Below, one piece after another: positions 8,482 to 17,020 of a DNA stretch of 35,405 nucleotides (its first letter is position 1; each line of letters opens with the position of its first letter). The notes under the pieces were generated by a model. The model worked only from the letters and a program-made list of their open reading frames with translations, was not told the origin of the DNA and did no database searches. Source of the DNA: Planctomycetota bacterium (GTDB taxonomy: Bacteria; Planctomycetota; Phycisphaerae; Phycisphaerales; SM1A02); assembly GCA_022562915.1 (NCBI GenBank), contig JADFOJ010000034.1, positions 1 through 35,405 of the forward strand, in the 5' to 3' direction. The translations under genes were made by a program, and so were the position numbers.

Positions 8482-8814
8482 TCACGGCTCGGTGTCGGCC
8501 GGCGTCGCGTCATCTGTCGGCGCCGGGACAACCTGTCCGGCCGGCGTCGGAGTTGCCGCGGGGATATAGGCCGCCTCGTCCAGGAGGCTCAGCCCGATCG
8601 CCATCCCGATGTACACCACGAACGCCGCGACGGTGGCGTAGGTCAGGGCGTCACCGACGCGACCGCCGAAGACAGTCTCCGTGCTCGACCCGCCGGCGCC
8701 ACCGAACGCACCGGCAAGACCTCCGCCCTGCGGTCGCTGGACCAGGATGATCAGGACCAGGACGAGTGCCACGAAGCCGAAGAGTATCGTTGCGATCCAG
8801 AACCAGGTGCTCAT
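8482..8814 (-). CDS. secG: Protein translocase subunit SecG
   Basis: A 110-residue inner-membrane protein of the SecYEG channel. Two membrane helices (about residues 3-23 and 50-71) flank the conserved cytoplasmic loop VQRPQGGGLAGAFGGAGG, followed by the typical S-T-E-T-x-F-G stretch. After the second helix comes a Pro/Ala/Thr-rich acidic tail of about 35 residues, longer than in the minimal E. coli-like form but common in planctomycetes. The ATG at 8814 begins the first helix directly; longer frames only add an Arg-rich extension. It sits 16 bases downstream of tpiA and 4 bases upstream of yicC. Adjacency to tpiA is a widespread bacterial gene order. Confidence 0.93.
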   Translation of the reverse strand: MSTWFWIATILFGFVALVLVLIILVQRPQGGGLAGAFGGAGGSSTETVFGGRVGDALTYATVAAFVVYIGMAIGLSLLDEAAYIPAATPTPAGQVVPAPTDDATPADTEP

Positions 8815-8830
8815 GGGCTTCGTGCGCTTC

Positions 8831-9607
8831 CTATTCCTGTTCCTGCGAGGCCGCATCGACGGCGGCCGCGACAATGGCCTTGAACTGTTCAGGATCAAGC
8901 GAGGCGCCCCCGATCAACCCACCGTCGATCTCCGGGCGGGCAAAGAGCCCTGCGGCGTCCTTCGCTTTGACCGAACCGCCATACTGTAGGCGGATCGACT
9001 CGCTGATGTCGTCGTCGTAGAGGTCGCCGATCGACGCCCGCAGGACCCGGTGAACCTCGGCGGCCTGGTCGGGCCCGGCGGTCCGGCCGGTCCCGATCGC
9101 CCACACCGGCTCGTAGGCGATCGTGACCTGCTCCATGCTGTCCGGGGTCACCGCGCGAAGTCCGGCCATGAGCTGGTGGACGTTGACCTCCTTGGTCCGG
9201 CCCGACTCCCGCTGCTCGAGCGTCTCGCCCACGCACAGGACGACGTCCAACCCGGCGTCCAGTACCGCCAGGACCTTGGCGTTGATCAGGTCGTCCGTCT
9301 CCCCGATCACGTGCCGCCGCTCGGAGTGGCCGACCAGGACGACTTTGACATTCAGGTCCAGCAGCATGTCTACGGAGACCTCGCCGGTGTACGCGCCGGC
9401 GGGCATGTGGCAGACGTCCTGGGCGCCGAGGAGAATCCCGTGGTGACCCAGCGTCCTGCCGACGACCTGGAGGTACGGAAACGGCGGAAACACCGCGACG
9501 TCGCAGCGATCGACGAACGCAGCGCACCCGGCCACGATGTCGTCGGCAAGCTCCACCGACGACGCGAGGTCGGTGTTCATCTTCCAGTTGCCGCCCACGA
9601 AGGGCAT
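8831..9607 (-). CDS. tpiA: Triosephosphate isomerase
   Basis: A 258-residue TIM-barrel enzyme that interconverts dihydroxyacetone phosphate and glyceraldehyde 3-phosphate in glycolysis and gluconeogenesis. All catalytic elements are visible: Lys9 in GGNWKMN, His94 in LVGHSERR, Glu166 in AYEPVWAIGTG with the flexible loop 6 just after, and the phosphate-binding QYGGSVKAKD and GLIGGASL near the C-terminus. The ATG at 9607 is preceded by GGAAGG about five bases upstream. A possible -10 TATCCT lies at 9669-9664 on the minus strand, overlapping the end of the broken sigma-factor gene, so tpiA probably has its own promoter. Confidence 0.97.
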   Translation of the reverse strand: MPFVGGNWKMNTDLASSVELADDIVAGCAAFVDRCDVAVFPPFPYLQVVGRTLGHHGILLGAQDVCHMPAGAYTGEVSVDMLLDLNVKVVLVGHSERRHVIGETDDLINAKVLAVLDAGLDVVLCVGETLEQRESGRTKEVNVHQLMAGLRAVTPDSMEQVTIAYEPVWAIGTGRTAGPDQAAEVHRVLRASIGDLYDDDISESIRLQYGGSVKAKDAAGLFARPEIDGGLIGGASLDPEQFKAIVAAAVDAASQEQE

Positions 9608-9659
9608 GCGGCCTTCCACGATCGCAGCTCCAGTTCCCGCCCACCGCGGGCCACAGGGC

Positions 9660-9930
9660 TCACAGGATAGCCCATGCCGCCGACCGCCGCCGCGCCTGCG
9701 CCCAGTCCTGCCGCACCGTCCGGGGGCTGACCCCGAGCACGGCCCCGATGACATCGTCGGCCAGGCCGCCGAAAAAGCGAAGCTCGACCACTTCTGCCTC
9801 GCGCGGCGCACTCACCCGCAGCTTCTCCAGCAGATCGCTCACCTGCACGGCCGTGAGCCCCGGTGTCGCGGAGCCGGACACGCCGGCGGTCACGCCGTCG
9901 TGCAGGCTCGCCGTCGCCCGCCCGCCGCCG
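9660..9930 (-). pseudogene. ECF sigma factor remnant (region 4 only)
   Basis: The last 85 or so residues are clearly region 4 of an extracytoplasmic-function sigma factor of the type abundant in planctomycetes: a linker, then SAPREAEVVELRFFGGL and the helix-turn-helix IGAVLGVSPRTVRQDWAQAR. Region 2, which binds the -10 element and core polymerase, is absent. Upstream of about 9930 the DNA changes to an IS3-type transposase end on the opposite strand, so the gene was cut by an insertion and later rearrangement. The frame happens to stay open to 9965 through the foreign DNA. A product could not work as a sigma factor. Position of the junction is approximate. Confidence 0.8.
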
Positions 9931-10147
9931 CGGAAAACCCACTGACAATGGGCTGATCGAGGCATTCAACGGCCGTCTTCGCGCCGAATATCTGAACGAG
10001 AACTGGTTCCTGTCGTTGGACGACGCGCGCGAGAAGGTCGAGTCGTGGCGTCGGCATTACAATGGGGATCGTCCCCACAGCGCCCTGGGCTACCTGGCTC
10101 CCGAGGAGTTCGCTGCACGCTCAAGCCAGAATCAACGGACCGGATGA
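9931..10147 (+). mobile_element. IS3-family transposase remnant (C-terminal end)
   Basis: About 72 codons of an IS3-type OrfB integrase core: GKPTDNGLIEAFNGRLRAEY contains the final Glu of the DDE triad, followed by WFLSLDDAREKVESW, RRHYNGDRPHSALGYLAPEE and a stop. The first two catalytic Asp residues and the whole of OrfA are missing, so it cannot transpose. It abuts the truncated sigma factor. An apparent right end, CTGGTACAAGATCGGG, follows at 10168-10183. Confidence 0.88.
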
Positions 10148-10167
10148 GGCCATTTCTCGCTCGCATT

Positions 10168-10233
10168 CTGGTACAAGATCGGGGACAAGTGCAGAAGCTC
10201 GTCGGCTCACGCAGCAGCTGGTACAGGATCGGG
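10168..10233 (+). repeat. Direct repeats at the IS3 remnant end
   Basis: CTGGTACAAGATCGGG (10168-10183) recurs as CTGGTACAGGATCGGG at 10218-10233 with one mismatch. The first copy lies where the right inverted repeat of the IS3-type element is expected. The second may be a second element end or a tandem duplication. No matching left end was found in the window. Confidence 0.5.
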
Positions 10234-10319
10234 TGCACGCGCATTCTGATGGCTCGTGTCGAACAGGATGGCGGTGCCGTACGGGACAGGCGACCCAAGA
10301 TCTCGAAAGGCGCTGTGTC

Positions 10320-11432
10320 ATGCCGATAGCCTGGTTCGTCGCCCAAGCGGACCAATCCGCACAACCATGGTTCAACCTGGACAATCTCTTCTGGATGACC
10401 GTCCTTGCGGTCTTCGCGCTGACGATCATCGGCGCGCTGGTCCGAACGCGGCAGCGGGACAAATGCCTCAGACTGCTGCACGACCACCACGTCACGTATC
10501 TCCCGGTTGACGGAGAACCGATGTGGGGCGATCTCTACGTTTCCAGCAGCGGACTCGAACTGCGCTTTGATGCGCCCCACGTCAACCGACGAGGGCTGAC
10601 CAAGACCTCAACGCTCGTGTTCAAGGACGAGCTGGGGAAATGCCTGGCGCTGTGTCGAACGGTGCACGGCCTGACCGACGAGGAGCGCAGAGGCCGTGAG
10701 AAGCAGATCCGCCGGAGTTTCCATCCCGGCGTGCTGAGGCGACTTGGGCGATGGATTCGCAACCTGACGAACACACTCCGTGACGCAATCAACAACACGC
10801 TTACCATGTTCATGGGCCGGATGACGAAGACCGGTGCGGCAGGCGGGGCACTCCAGAGCCAGAAGGGCCGCCTCTCGGACGTCAGCAGCACGTTCATCAC
10901 CATGGCCGGCAACGCCTACGAGCCGCTGCTTGAACGGCACATCGGAAAACCGGTCATTCTCGAACTGCTCAACCCAGGCGAGGCTCCGCCCGCGCGCTGC
11001 GAGATCCCCGGTTACCTCGTCGACTATTCCAACGAGTTCATCGCCGTGTTCAGCCTCAGCCATGACCCCCTGGAGCAGATGTCCATCATGGTTGTCGAAA
11101 CCATCGAGCAGGAAGGCGTGCGGATCGAGCCGAGCGAGAGCGAGTTTGTCATCACATGCACCGGTCATGATCCGCTCGTCGTCCAGAAGATGACCACCGG
11201 CGACGAGTCGGTCGATCTGGCGGTTGTGCTCACATGCGGCACGTCGCTCCATCTGGCCCGCGGCAGCGACGAACCGGCCACCTTTGAGATCCAACGGACC
11301 AGGCAGATCGACATCGTCTGTCCGCGCTCCCGCGCACGAATCCGTTTCGGAAGTGACACCGGTCGTTCAGGCAGGCGCGGCTGGCGTGGTGTTGCGCCGG
11401 AGATCGCCGACTCCGATCTCGCCGACGAATAA
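10320..11432 (+). CDS. Membrane-anchored protein of unknown function
   Basis: A 370-residue protein with no family that I recognise. A single strong membrane helix lies at about residues 23-41. The remaining 320 residues are presumably cytoplasmic given the R-T-R-Q-R-D-K after the helix (positive-inside rule). That domain alternates beta-rich stretches ([42 protein letters not shown]) with a positively charged helical insert around residues 120-165. The frame is open upstream to 10062 through IS-derived DNA. The ATG at 10320 was chosen because AAAGG lies about ten bases before it and the helix follows at a normal distance. It appears intact although broken genes lie on both sides. Confidence 0.7.
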   Translation: MPIAWFVAQADQSAQPWFNLDNLFWMTVLAVFALTIIGALVRTRQRDKCLRLLHDHHVTYLPVDGEPMWGDLYVSSSGLELRFDAPHVNRRGLTKTSTLVFKDELGKCLALCRTVHGLTDEERRGREKQIRRSFHPGVLRRLGRWIRNLTNTLRDAINNTLTMFMGRMTKTGAAGGALQSQKGRLSDVSSTFITMAGNAYEPLLERHIGKPVILELLNPGEAPPARCEIPGYLVDYSNEFIAVFSLSHDPLEQMSIMVVETIEQEGVRIEPSESEFVITCTGHDPLVVQKMTTGDESVDLAVVLTCGTSLHLARGSDEPATFEIQRTRQIDIVCPRSRARIRFGSDTGRSGRRGWRGVAPEIADSDLADE

Positions 11433-11768
11433 GCCCCTGGGGATCGCTGACGCCCCCGTGCGCCCCGAACCGGCGGTAGCAACTCCCCAGCCACCCTCTG
11501 GCGCTCACCGCGTCACTGAGTATAGAGGCCGGGTTCGCGAGCGCCTGACGATCCACGAACGGCTCGACCTGTTCAAGCTCGTCTGCGCCGCGGTGCAGCA
11601 CGCGCACCAGAAGGGCATCATCCATCGCGACATCAAGCCGTCGAACGTCCTGGTGACGCTGCACGCCGGCCCCTGCGGATGCGCTGGTTCCCTTCGGCGA
11701 TGACGACGACGGCGAGTTCCACGGCCTGAGAGCGTGTTGGCGCTCTTGCGTGACCGAGGCGGCAGCGC
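11433..11768. other. Intergenic stretch holding gene debris
   Basis: No intact gene is visible here. The only recognisable part is the protein-kinase fragment described separately. Downstream of it a short frame reads [14 protein letters not shown], which I cannot place. No promoter or terminator is evident. Confidence 0.5.
11530..11665 (+). pseudogene. Hanks-type Ser/Thr protein kinase fragment
   Basis: About 45 codons of a bacterial Ser/Thr kinase: [17 protein letters not shown] corresponds to the helix before the catalytic loop, then [20 protein letters not shown] carries the HRD catalytic Asp and the metal-binding Asn. The glycine-rich loop, the N-lobe Lys and the DFG motif are all missing. 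The wording is typical of planctomycete kinases that are often encoded next to ECF sigma factors. It is a fragment without function. Confidence 0.8.
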
Positions 11769-12600
11769 TTGACCGGGTTCTACGCCAGCCCGCCAACGGC
11801 AGGATTCTCCATCGCCCACGTCGTGACCAGCATTTCTGTCGACGAAACCGCCGTCATTGACGGGTTCACCATCACCGGCGGCAGTAGGCGGTGGCCTCTT
11901 CAACCGCTCCATCAGCCCCACGCTGACGGAGTCGACCTTCACCGGCAATGACGCCGCCTTCGGCGGAGGGGTCTACAACGTGGACGCCAGCCCCACGGTG
12001 ACAAACTGTACGTTCGCCGACAACTCGGGTTTCGGCTACACAGGAGGCAATGGCGGCGTGATGTACAACTCCGGGGGCAGCAGTCCGACGATGACCAACT
12101 GCATTTTCTGGGGCAACCACCCCGACACATTCGATGAGCCGGGCACCCCGGTCGTCTCGTACTGCAACGTTGAAGGCGGCTACGGTGGGCAGGGCAACAT
12201 GACGGTCGATCCGGTGTTCGTCGATCCCGATGCCGGCGATTACCACCTCTCGCCGGGCTCTCCCTGTACCGACGCCGGGGATAACACCGCAGTGCCGGAG
12301 GACATCACCACCGACCTCGACGGCAGCCCGCGCGTCGTCGATGACCCGGACACGCCGGACTGTCAGCAGGCACCGGGGACCTGCGGCGACCCGCCCGTCG
12401 TGGACATGGGGGCGTATGAGTTCCAGCCCCCGCAGGCCTGCCCGTGGGACTGCGGTGACGGGGACGGATCAGTGGACATCGACGACATCCGCGCTGTGAT
12501 TGCCCAGTGGGGCACGAAGGGCACCTGCGACTTCGACGGTGGCGGTGTCGGCATCAACGACTTCCTGGCGGTGATCGCCAACTGGGGCGTGTGCCCTTGA
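11769..12600 (+). pseudogene. Frameshifted beta-helix protein with C-terminal dockerin repeats
   Basis: This is the C-terminal half of a secreted right-handed beta-helix protein. One frame (from 11769) reads HVVTSISVDETAVIDGFTITGG and breaks at about 11885. The story continues in another frame (11857 on) with VGGGLFNRSISPTLTESTF and then repeats of the form G-G-G-x-Y-N plus S-P-T-x-T-N-C-x-F, followed by DPVFVDPDAGDYHLSPGSPC, the usual end of such proteins. The last 55 residues are two dockerin-like repeats (CPWDCGDGDGSVDIDDI; GVGINDFLAVIANWGVCP). The N-terminal half and the signal peptide are absent and the join needs a small deletion, so the gene is almost surely dead. The 247-codon frame from 11857 to 12600 is intact and may be called as a gene by software. 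Confidence 0.75.
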
Positions 12601-12794
12601 CGCGAATGCTTCGGCCGGGGCTCTCACAACGACTGGCTCAGTTTTCGGGGGGCAGCCCGGCTTGTCCACGTCCCGGTCGAATGGGCCAGGTCACTGCCGG
12701 GCATAGATGAGCTGCGCTTGCTCGTCTTCCCGGTCTTTTTTCCCGCGGTCTCTCTTCTGACATGGAACACGCGGGTCACTGGCGCCACAGGTGG

Positions 12795-12830
12795 GTTCCC
12801 TGGGGAACAGGCGGGTCGGGTTGCTACACT
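12795..12830 (+). promoter_or_regulatory. Putative alaS promoter with overlapping palindrome
   Basis: An extended -10, TTGCTACACT (box TACACT at 12825-12830), lies 14 bases before the alaS ATG. The predicted leader is about 8 bases, with no Shine-Dalgarno sequence. The inverted repeat GTTCCC-TG-GGGAAC (12795-12808) covers the place where a -35 box would sit, as an operator would. Regulator unknown; inferred from position only. Confidence 0.4.
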
Positions 12831-12844
12831 TGGCGGCCCCAGCC

Positions 12845-15667
12845 ATGTCGCGCACGAATACAGCCCGGAAAACCCGGACGGCGTCGCAAGTCCGGCAGGA
12901 GTTCATCGACTTCTTCGTCGCCCGGCACGGCCACCGCTTCGTGCCCAGCAGCCCCGTCGCCCCCCACGGCGACCCGACGCTGCTGTTCACCAACGCGGGG
13001 ATGAACCAGTTCAAGGACGTCTTTCTCGACCAGGGCACGCGCGACTATTCCCGCGCCGTGAACAGCCAGAAGTGCATTCGTGCCGGCGGCAAGCACAACG
13101 ACCTCGAGGACGTCGGCCGGGACCACTATCACCACACCTTTTTCGAGATGCTCGGCAACTGGTCGTTCGGCGACTACTTCAAGGCCGAGGCGATCGAGTG
13201 GGCGTGGGACCTGCTGACGAGCCCGGCCCCGGGCGGCTGGGGGCTCGACAAGAACCGTCTCTTCGTGACCGTCTTCGCCGGCAACGAGGCCGAGGGCCTG
13301 GAGCCCGACACGGAATCCGAGGACTACTGGAAGCGGCACATCGATCCGGCGCGGATCTCGCGCTGGGGCAAGAAGGACAACTTCTGGGAGATGGGTGACA
13401 CCGGCCCGTGCGGCCCGTGCAGCGAGATCCACTACGACTTCACGGCCGACAAGAGTGGGTCGGGGCTCGTGAACAAGGGCGACCCGCGGGTCGTCGAGCT
13501 GTGGAACCTGGTGTTCATCCAGTTCAGTCGCGGTCGCGATGGCGGACTGTCGCCGCTGCCGGCGAAGCACGTGGACACGGGGCTGGGTCTGGAGCGGCTG
13601 GTCCGCGTGCTCCAGCACACCGACAGCAACTACGACATCGACCTGTTCACGCCGATCTTCAAGGCGATCGAGACGCACACCGGTGCGCATCCGTACCGGG
13701 GTGCGCTCGACGACCCCGCCGACATCGCCTACCGCGTGATCGCCGACCACATCCGCTGCCTGACGGTGGCGATCACCGACGGCGCGTGGCCCGGCAACGT
13801 TGGCCGCGGCTTCGTGCTGCGGCGCATACTGCGCCGCGCGGTGCGGCATGCGCACCAGACGCTCGAGACCCGCGGCGCGTGGCTGCACGAACTGGTGCCG
13901 ACGGTCGTGGCGACACTGGGTGATGCCTTTCCCGAACTCACCGAGAACCCCGGCAAGGTCGCCACGGTCATCCGGGACGAGGAGGAGAGCTTCCTGCGGA
14001 CGCTCGACCGGGGCATCGCGCTGTTCGAGAACGCCGCAGATGCCGTCGGCGCAAACGGGCAGATCCCGGCCGCGGACGCCTTCAAGCTGCACGACACCTA
14101 CGGGTTCCCCATCGACCTGACGCGCGTGATGGCCCGGGAGCGCGGGCTGACCGTCGACGAGGCGGGCTTCGACACCCTCATGGAGGCCGCGCGGCAGCAA
14201 AGCCGCCGCACTTTGGACCTCGACGTGGCGATCACACTGCCGCCGGAGGCGATCGCCAGGCTCAAGACCCTGGGAATCGAACCGACCGACGACACTGCAC
14301 GATTCGACGCGCAACCCGTGGCTGCCATCGTCAAGGCGATTATGAACAGCGGCAGCGATTTCGTTGACACGGCCGAGCCGGGTGCCCCGGTGGCGCTGAT
14401 CCTCGACCGCACGAACCACTACGCGGCGGCGGGCGGGCAGGTCGGCGACCGCGGCAGCGTCTCGGCGGACTTCGACGTCCAGGACACCCAGGCGTTCGCC
14501 GGCTACGTGCTGCACATCGGCCAGGTGACCGGGCACGCGCTCGCCGTCGGCACGGCGGTGACCGTCACCGTCGACCGGCAGCACCGCGAGCCGACCCGCG
14601 CCAACCACACCGCGACGCACCTGCTGAACTTCGCCCTAAGACAGGTCATCGGTCCGGAGCAGGACCAGCGCGGTTCGCTGGTCGCGCCGGACCGCCTTCG
14701 CTTCGACTTCGTCTGCCCGCACGCCATGAGCCTCCAGCAGATCGAGGAGACCGAGCGGCTCGTCAATGGGCGCATCGAAGAGGCACTTCCCGTGGACACG
14801 CGCGTCGTGCCGCTGGAGACGGCCCGCGGCATTACCGGCGTCCGCGCGATCTTCGGCGAGAAGTATCCCGACCCGGTGCGCGTCGTCGTGATCGGCGCCG
14901 CCATGGACGACGTGCTCGCCGATCCGGGCAGTCCGCGATGGCAGGAGTGTTCGATCGAGCTGTGCGGCGGAACGCACCTCGCCGACACGTCCGCGGCGGA
15001 CCACTGCGTGATCGTGCACGAGCAGGCGCTGGCGGCGGGCGTACGGCGCATCACCGCCGTGACCGGTCCCGCGGCCCTCGCCGCCGTGAACGCGGGCGAA
15101 GGTCTCCTGGAGCGGGCGGGCCGGGCGGCCGGATTGAGCGGCAATGACCTCGTCGGCGAGTTCGACGCGATCAACGAGCTGGCCCGGGAGTCGACGATCG
15201 GCGCCGCGGTCCGCGGCCGGGTCACGGCACTGCTGGAGCCGGTCGGGGACCGCGTCCGCGCCCTGCGAAAGGAGCACCGCGCCGAGAAACGTTCCGGCGT
15301 GGTCGATGAGGCCCGTCGCATCGCCGAGAGTTCGTCCGGACCCGTCATCGTCGACACGCTGCCGGACGCGGACCGCGACAACCTTCTCAGCGCGATGGAC
15401 GCGATCCGGGCCGCGCACACCGAGGCCGCGGTCATGCTGCTGGGTGTCGATGACGACGCCGGCCGGGTCACGATCGTCGCGCGGGTTCCGAAGGCGTTGA
15501 TCGCCAGGGGCCTCAAGGCGGGCGACTGGGTCCGTGAGCCTGCGAGAATCTGCGGCGGCAGCGGCGGCGGCCGGCCGGATATGGCTCAGGCCGGCGGCAA
15601 ACAACCCGATAAAGTCCCGGACGCCGTTGTTGCCGCCCGGACCTTCGCGGAGAACGCATTGCCATGA
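12845..15667 (+). CDS. alaS: Alanine--tRNA ligase
   Basis: A 940-residue class II aminoacyl-tRNA synthetase that charges tRNA-Ala and edits Ser/Gly mischarging. The aminoacylation domain opens with RQEFIDFFVARHGHRFVPSS, followed by LLFTNAGMNQFKDVFLD, HHTFFEMLGNWSFGDYFK and GDTGPCGPCSEIH. The editing domain has its zinc site: His588 and His592 in NHTATH, and Cys707 and His711 in CGGTH. The C-Ala domain ends with GGSGGGRPDMAQAGG. Length and order are normal. The frame extends to 12791, but the ATG at 12845 lies properly behind a -10 box. The last codon overlaps the next gene (ATGA), so the two downstream genes are probably on the alaS transcript. Confidence 0.98.
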   Translation: MSRTNTARKTRTASQVRQEFIDFFVARHGHRFVPSSPVAPHGDPTLLFTNAGMNQFKDVFLDQGTRDYSRAVNSQKCIRAGGKHNDLEDVGRDHYHHTFFEMLGNWSFGDYFKAEAIEWAWDLLTSPAPGGWGLDKNRLFVTVFAGNEAEGLEPDTESEDYWKRHIDPARISRWGKKDNFWEMGDTGPCGPCSEIHYDFTADKSGSGLVNKGDPRVVELWNLVFIQFSRGRDGGLSPLPAKHVDTGLGLERLVRVLQHTDSNYDIDLFTPIFKAIETHTGAHPYRGALDDPADIAYRVIADHIRCLTVAITDGAWPGNVGRGFVLRRILRRAVRHAHQTLETRGAWLHELVPTVVATLGDAFPELTENPGKVATVIRDEEESFLRTLDRGIALFENAADAVGANGQIPAADAFKLHDTYGFPIDLTRVMARERGLTVDEAGFDTLMEAARQQSRRTLDLDVAITLPPEAIARLKTLGIEPTDDTARFDAQPVAAIVKAIMNSGSDFVDTAEPGAPVALILDRTNHYAAAGGQVGDRGSVSADFDVQDTQAFAGYVLHIGQVTGHALAVGTAVTVTVDRQHREPTRANHTATHLLNFALRQVIGPEQDQRGSLVAPDRLRFDFVCPHAMSLQQIEETERLVNGRIEEALPVDTRVVPLETARGITGVRAIFGEKYPDPVRVVVIGAAMDDVLADPGSPRWQECSIELCGGTHLADTSAADHCVIVHEQALAAGVRRITAVTGPAALAAVNAGEGLLERAGRAAGLSGNDLVGEFDAINELARESTIGAAVRGRVTALLEPVGDRVRALRKEHRAEKRSGVVDEARRIAESSSGPVIVDTLPDADRDNLLSAMDAIRAAHTEAAVMLLGVDDDAGRVTIVARVPKALIARGLKAGDWVREPARICGGSGGGRPDMAQAGGKQPDKVPDAVVAARTFAENALP

Positions 15668-16050
15668 ACGACCACCAGGACCGGCAGACGACTCCGAACG
15701 GTGGCCAGGCTTCCAACGCGACTTTCCCCCACGACGCCGACGACCTGCCCGCCGTCACCAACCAGGTGGACGGCAGCAAGCTCAAGCAGTTCGTGACGCG
15801 GATCAAGACCGCCGAGCAGCAGGTCGGCGAGCACATCATCACGGCACTTCAGGACCCCGACACGGTGGCGGTGCTCACGGCGGTCGTCGTGGGTTCCGAC
15901 GGCACCCAGGCGGTCGTCTCGGCAGCGCTGGACCCCGACATGCTCAAGCAGGTCCAGGAGCTGCTTCACACCGCCGAGGAGGACCGCGACGAGGAAGTCC
16001 CGTGCGTGGGCTTCCATTGCCTGCTAAAAAAGAAGGATGAGGCGTCGTGA
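15664..16050 (+). CDS. Small acidic protein of unknown function
   Basis: A 128-residue soluble protein that I cannot assign to a family. A polar, disordered-looking N-terminus (residues 1-30) precedes a folded region beginning [20 protein letters not shown] and including [20 protein letters not shown]. Then comes a charged helix ([19 protein letters not shown]) and an ending with [15 protein letters not shown]. The two cysteines are spaced C-x4-C. It begins with an ATG that overlaps the alaS stop (ATGA) and its end overlaps the next start by 14 bases. The tight packing suggests co-translation but gives no functional hint, because the neighbours are unrelated to each other. Confidence 0.7.
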   Translation: MNDHQDRQTTPNGGQASNATFPHDADDLPAVTNQVDGSKLKQFVTRIKTAEQQVGEHIITALQDPDTVAVLTAVVVGSDGTQAVVSAALDPDMLKQVQELLHTAEEDRDEEVPCVGFHCLLKKKDEAS

Positions 16051-17020
16051 GTTCCTTCAACGGTCGGCCGCGGCGGTCGCGGCGGCCGGCTCACTGATCG
16101 GCTGCCGCAGGTCCGGATCCGGGACCAAGTCCAGGGCCGGCTCCGGGGCGCGACAGCCGCCGGCGGCCTCGCCAGGCGCAGGGGCTCCACCCGTGTTCAA
16201 GATCTCACTTGCCCAGTGGTCGCTGAACCGAATGCTGTTCGCCGGGGAGCTCGACCCTCTGGACTTCCCGTCGATCGCGCGGGACCGGTTCGGTCTCGAC
16301 GCGGTCGAGTACGTCAACGTGTTCATCAACGGCGGTACGCCCGATGCGGCGTTTGTCACGGACCTGAAACGCCGCGCCGAGGACGCCGGCGTCAGGAACC
16401 TGCTCATCATGGTCGACCGCGAGGGGGCCCTCGGCGACGCCGACGACGCCCGGCGCAGCACGGCGATCGAGAACCATTACAAGTGGGTCCACGCCGCGAA
16501 CGTCCTGGGTTGTCACAGCATCCGGGTCAACGCGGCGTCATCAGGCACGCCCGACGAGCAACGCGACCTCGCCGCCGACGGGCTGCGCCGTCTTACCGAG
16601 TACGCCGCGGAGCATGAGCTGGACGTCATCGTCGAGAACCACGGCGGGTTGTCTTCCAACGGCGCGTGGCTGGCGAGCGTCATCCGCCAGGTCGACCACC
16701 CCAACTGCGGCACGCTTCCGGACTTCGGGAACTTTCGTATTGCCGAAGACCAGTGGTACGACCGCTACCGGGGCGTCAAGGAGCTCATGCCGTACGCCCG
16801 GGCCGTCAGCGCCAAGAGCCACGACTTCGACGATGCCGGCAACGAGACGAACACGGACTATTTCAAGATGATGAAGATCGTGCTCGACGCCGGCTACCGC
16901 GGGTACGTCGGCATCGAGTACGAGGGCGACTCGATGCCCGAGTTCGACGGGACCGCCGCGACCAAGGCGCTCCTGGAACGCGTCCGCGCGGAACTTGCCG
17001 GCCACTACACTAGAACCTGA
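16037..17020 (+). CDS. Sugar phosphate isomerase/epimerase-type TIM-barrel lipoprotein
   Basis: A 327-residue protein. The start combines a twin-arginine signal ([19 protein letters not shown]) with a lipobox-like LIGC at residues 20-23, so it is probably exported folded by Tat and lipid-anchored. A Gly/Pro/Ala-rich linker leads to a xylose-isomerase-like TIM barrel (AP_endonuc_2 family) from residue 55: [45 protein letters not shown] and [12 protein letters not shown]. His and Asp/Glu residues in ENHGG, PDFGNF, KSHDFD and IEYEG fit the metal site of this superfamily. The substrate is unknown. Many such proteins in planctomycetes are linked to sugar or inositol breakdown. It overlaps the end of the convergent DUF5916 gene by 11 bases. 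Confidence 0.85.
   Translation: MRRREFLQRSAAAVAAAGSLIGCRRSGSGTKSRAGSGARQPPAASPGAGAPPVFKISLAQWSLNRMLFAGELDPLDFPSIARDRFGLDAVEYVNVFINGGTPDAAFVTDLKRRAEDAGVRNLLIMVDREGALGDADDARRSTAIENHYKWVHAANVLGCHSIRVNAASSGTPDEQRDLAADGLRRLTEYAAEHELDVIVENHGGLSSNGAWLASVIRQVDHPNCGTLPDFGNFRIAEDQWYDRYRGVKELMPYARAVSAKSHDFDDAGNETNTDYFKMMKIVLDAGYRGYVGIEYEGDSMPEFDGTAATKALLERVRAELAGHYTRT

Noticed and set aside
9863-10147. Complete small plus-strand gene of 94 codons
   Set aside because: The first 23 codons are antisense to the sigma-factor remnant; only codons from about 9932 belong to the transposase end.
12824-14620. 598-codon minus-strand frame antisense to alaS
   Set aside because: Shadow of alaS, which is certain.
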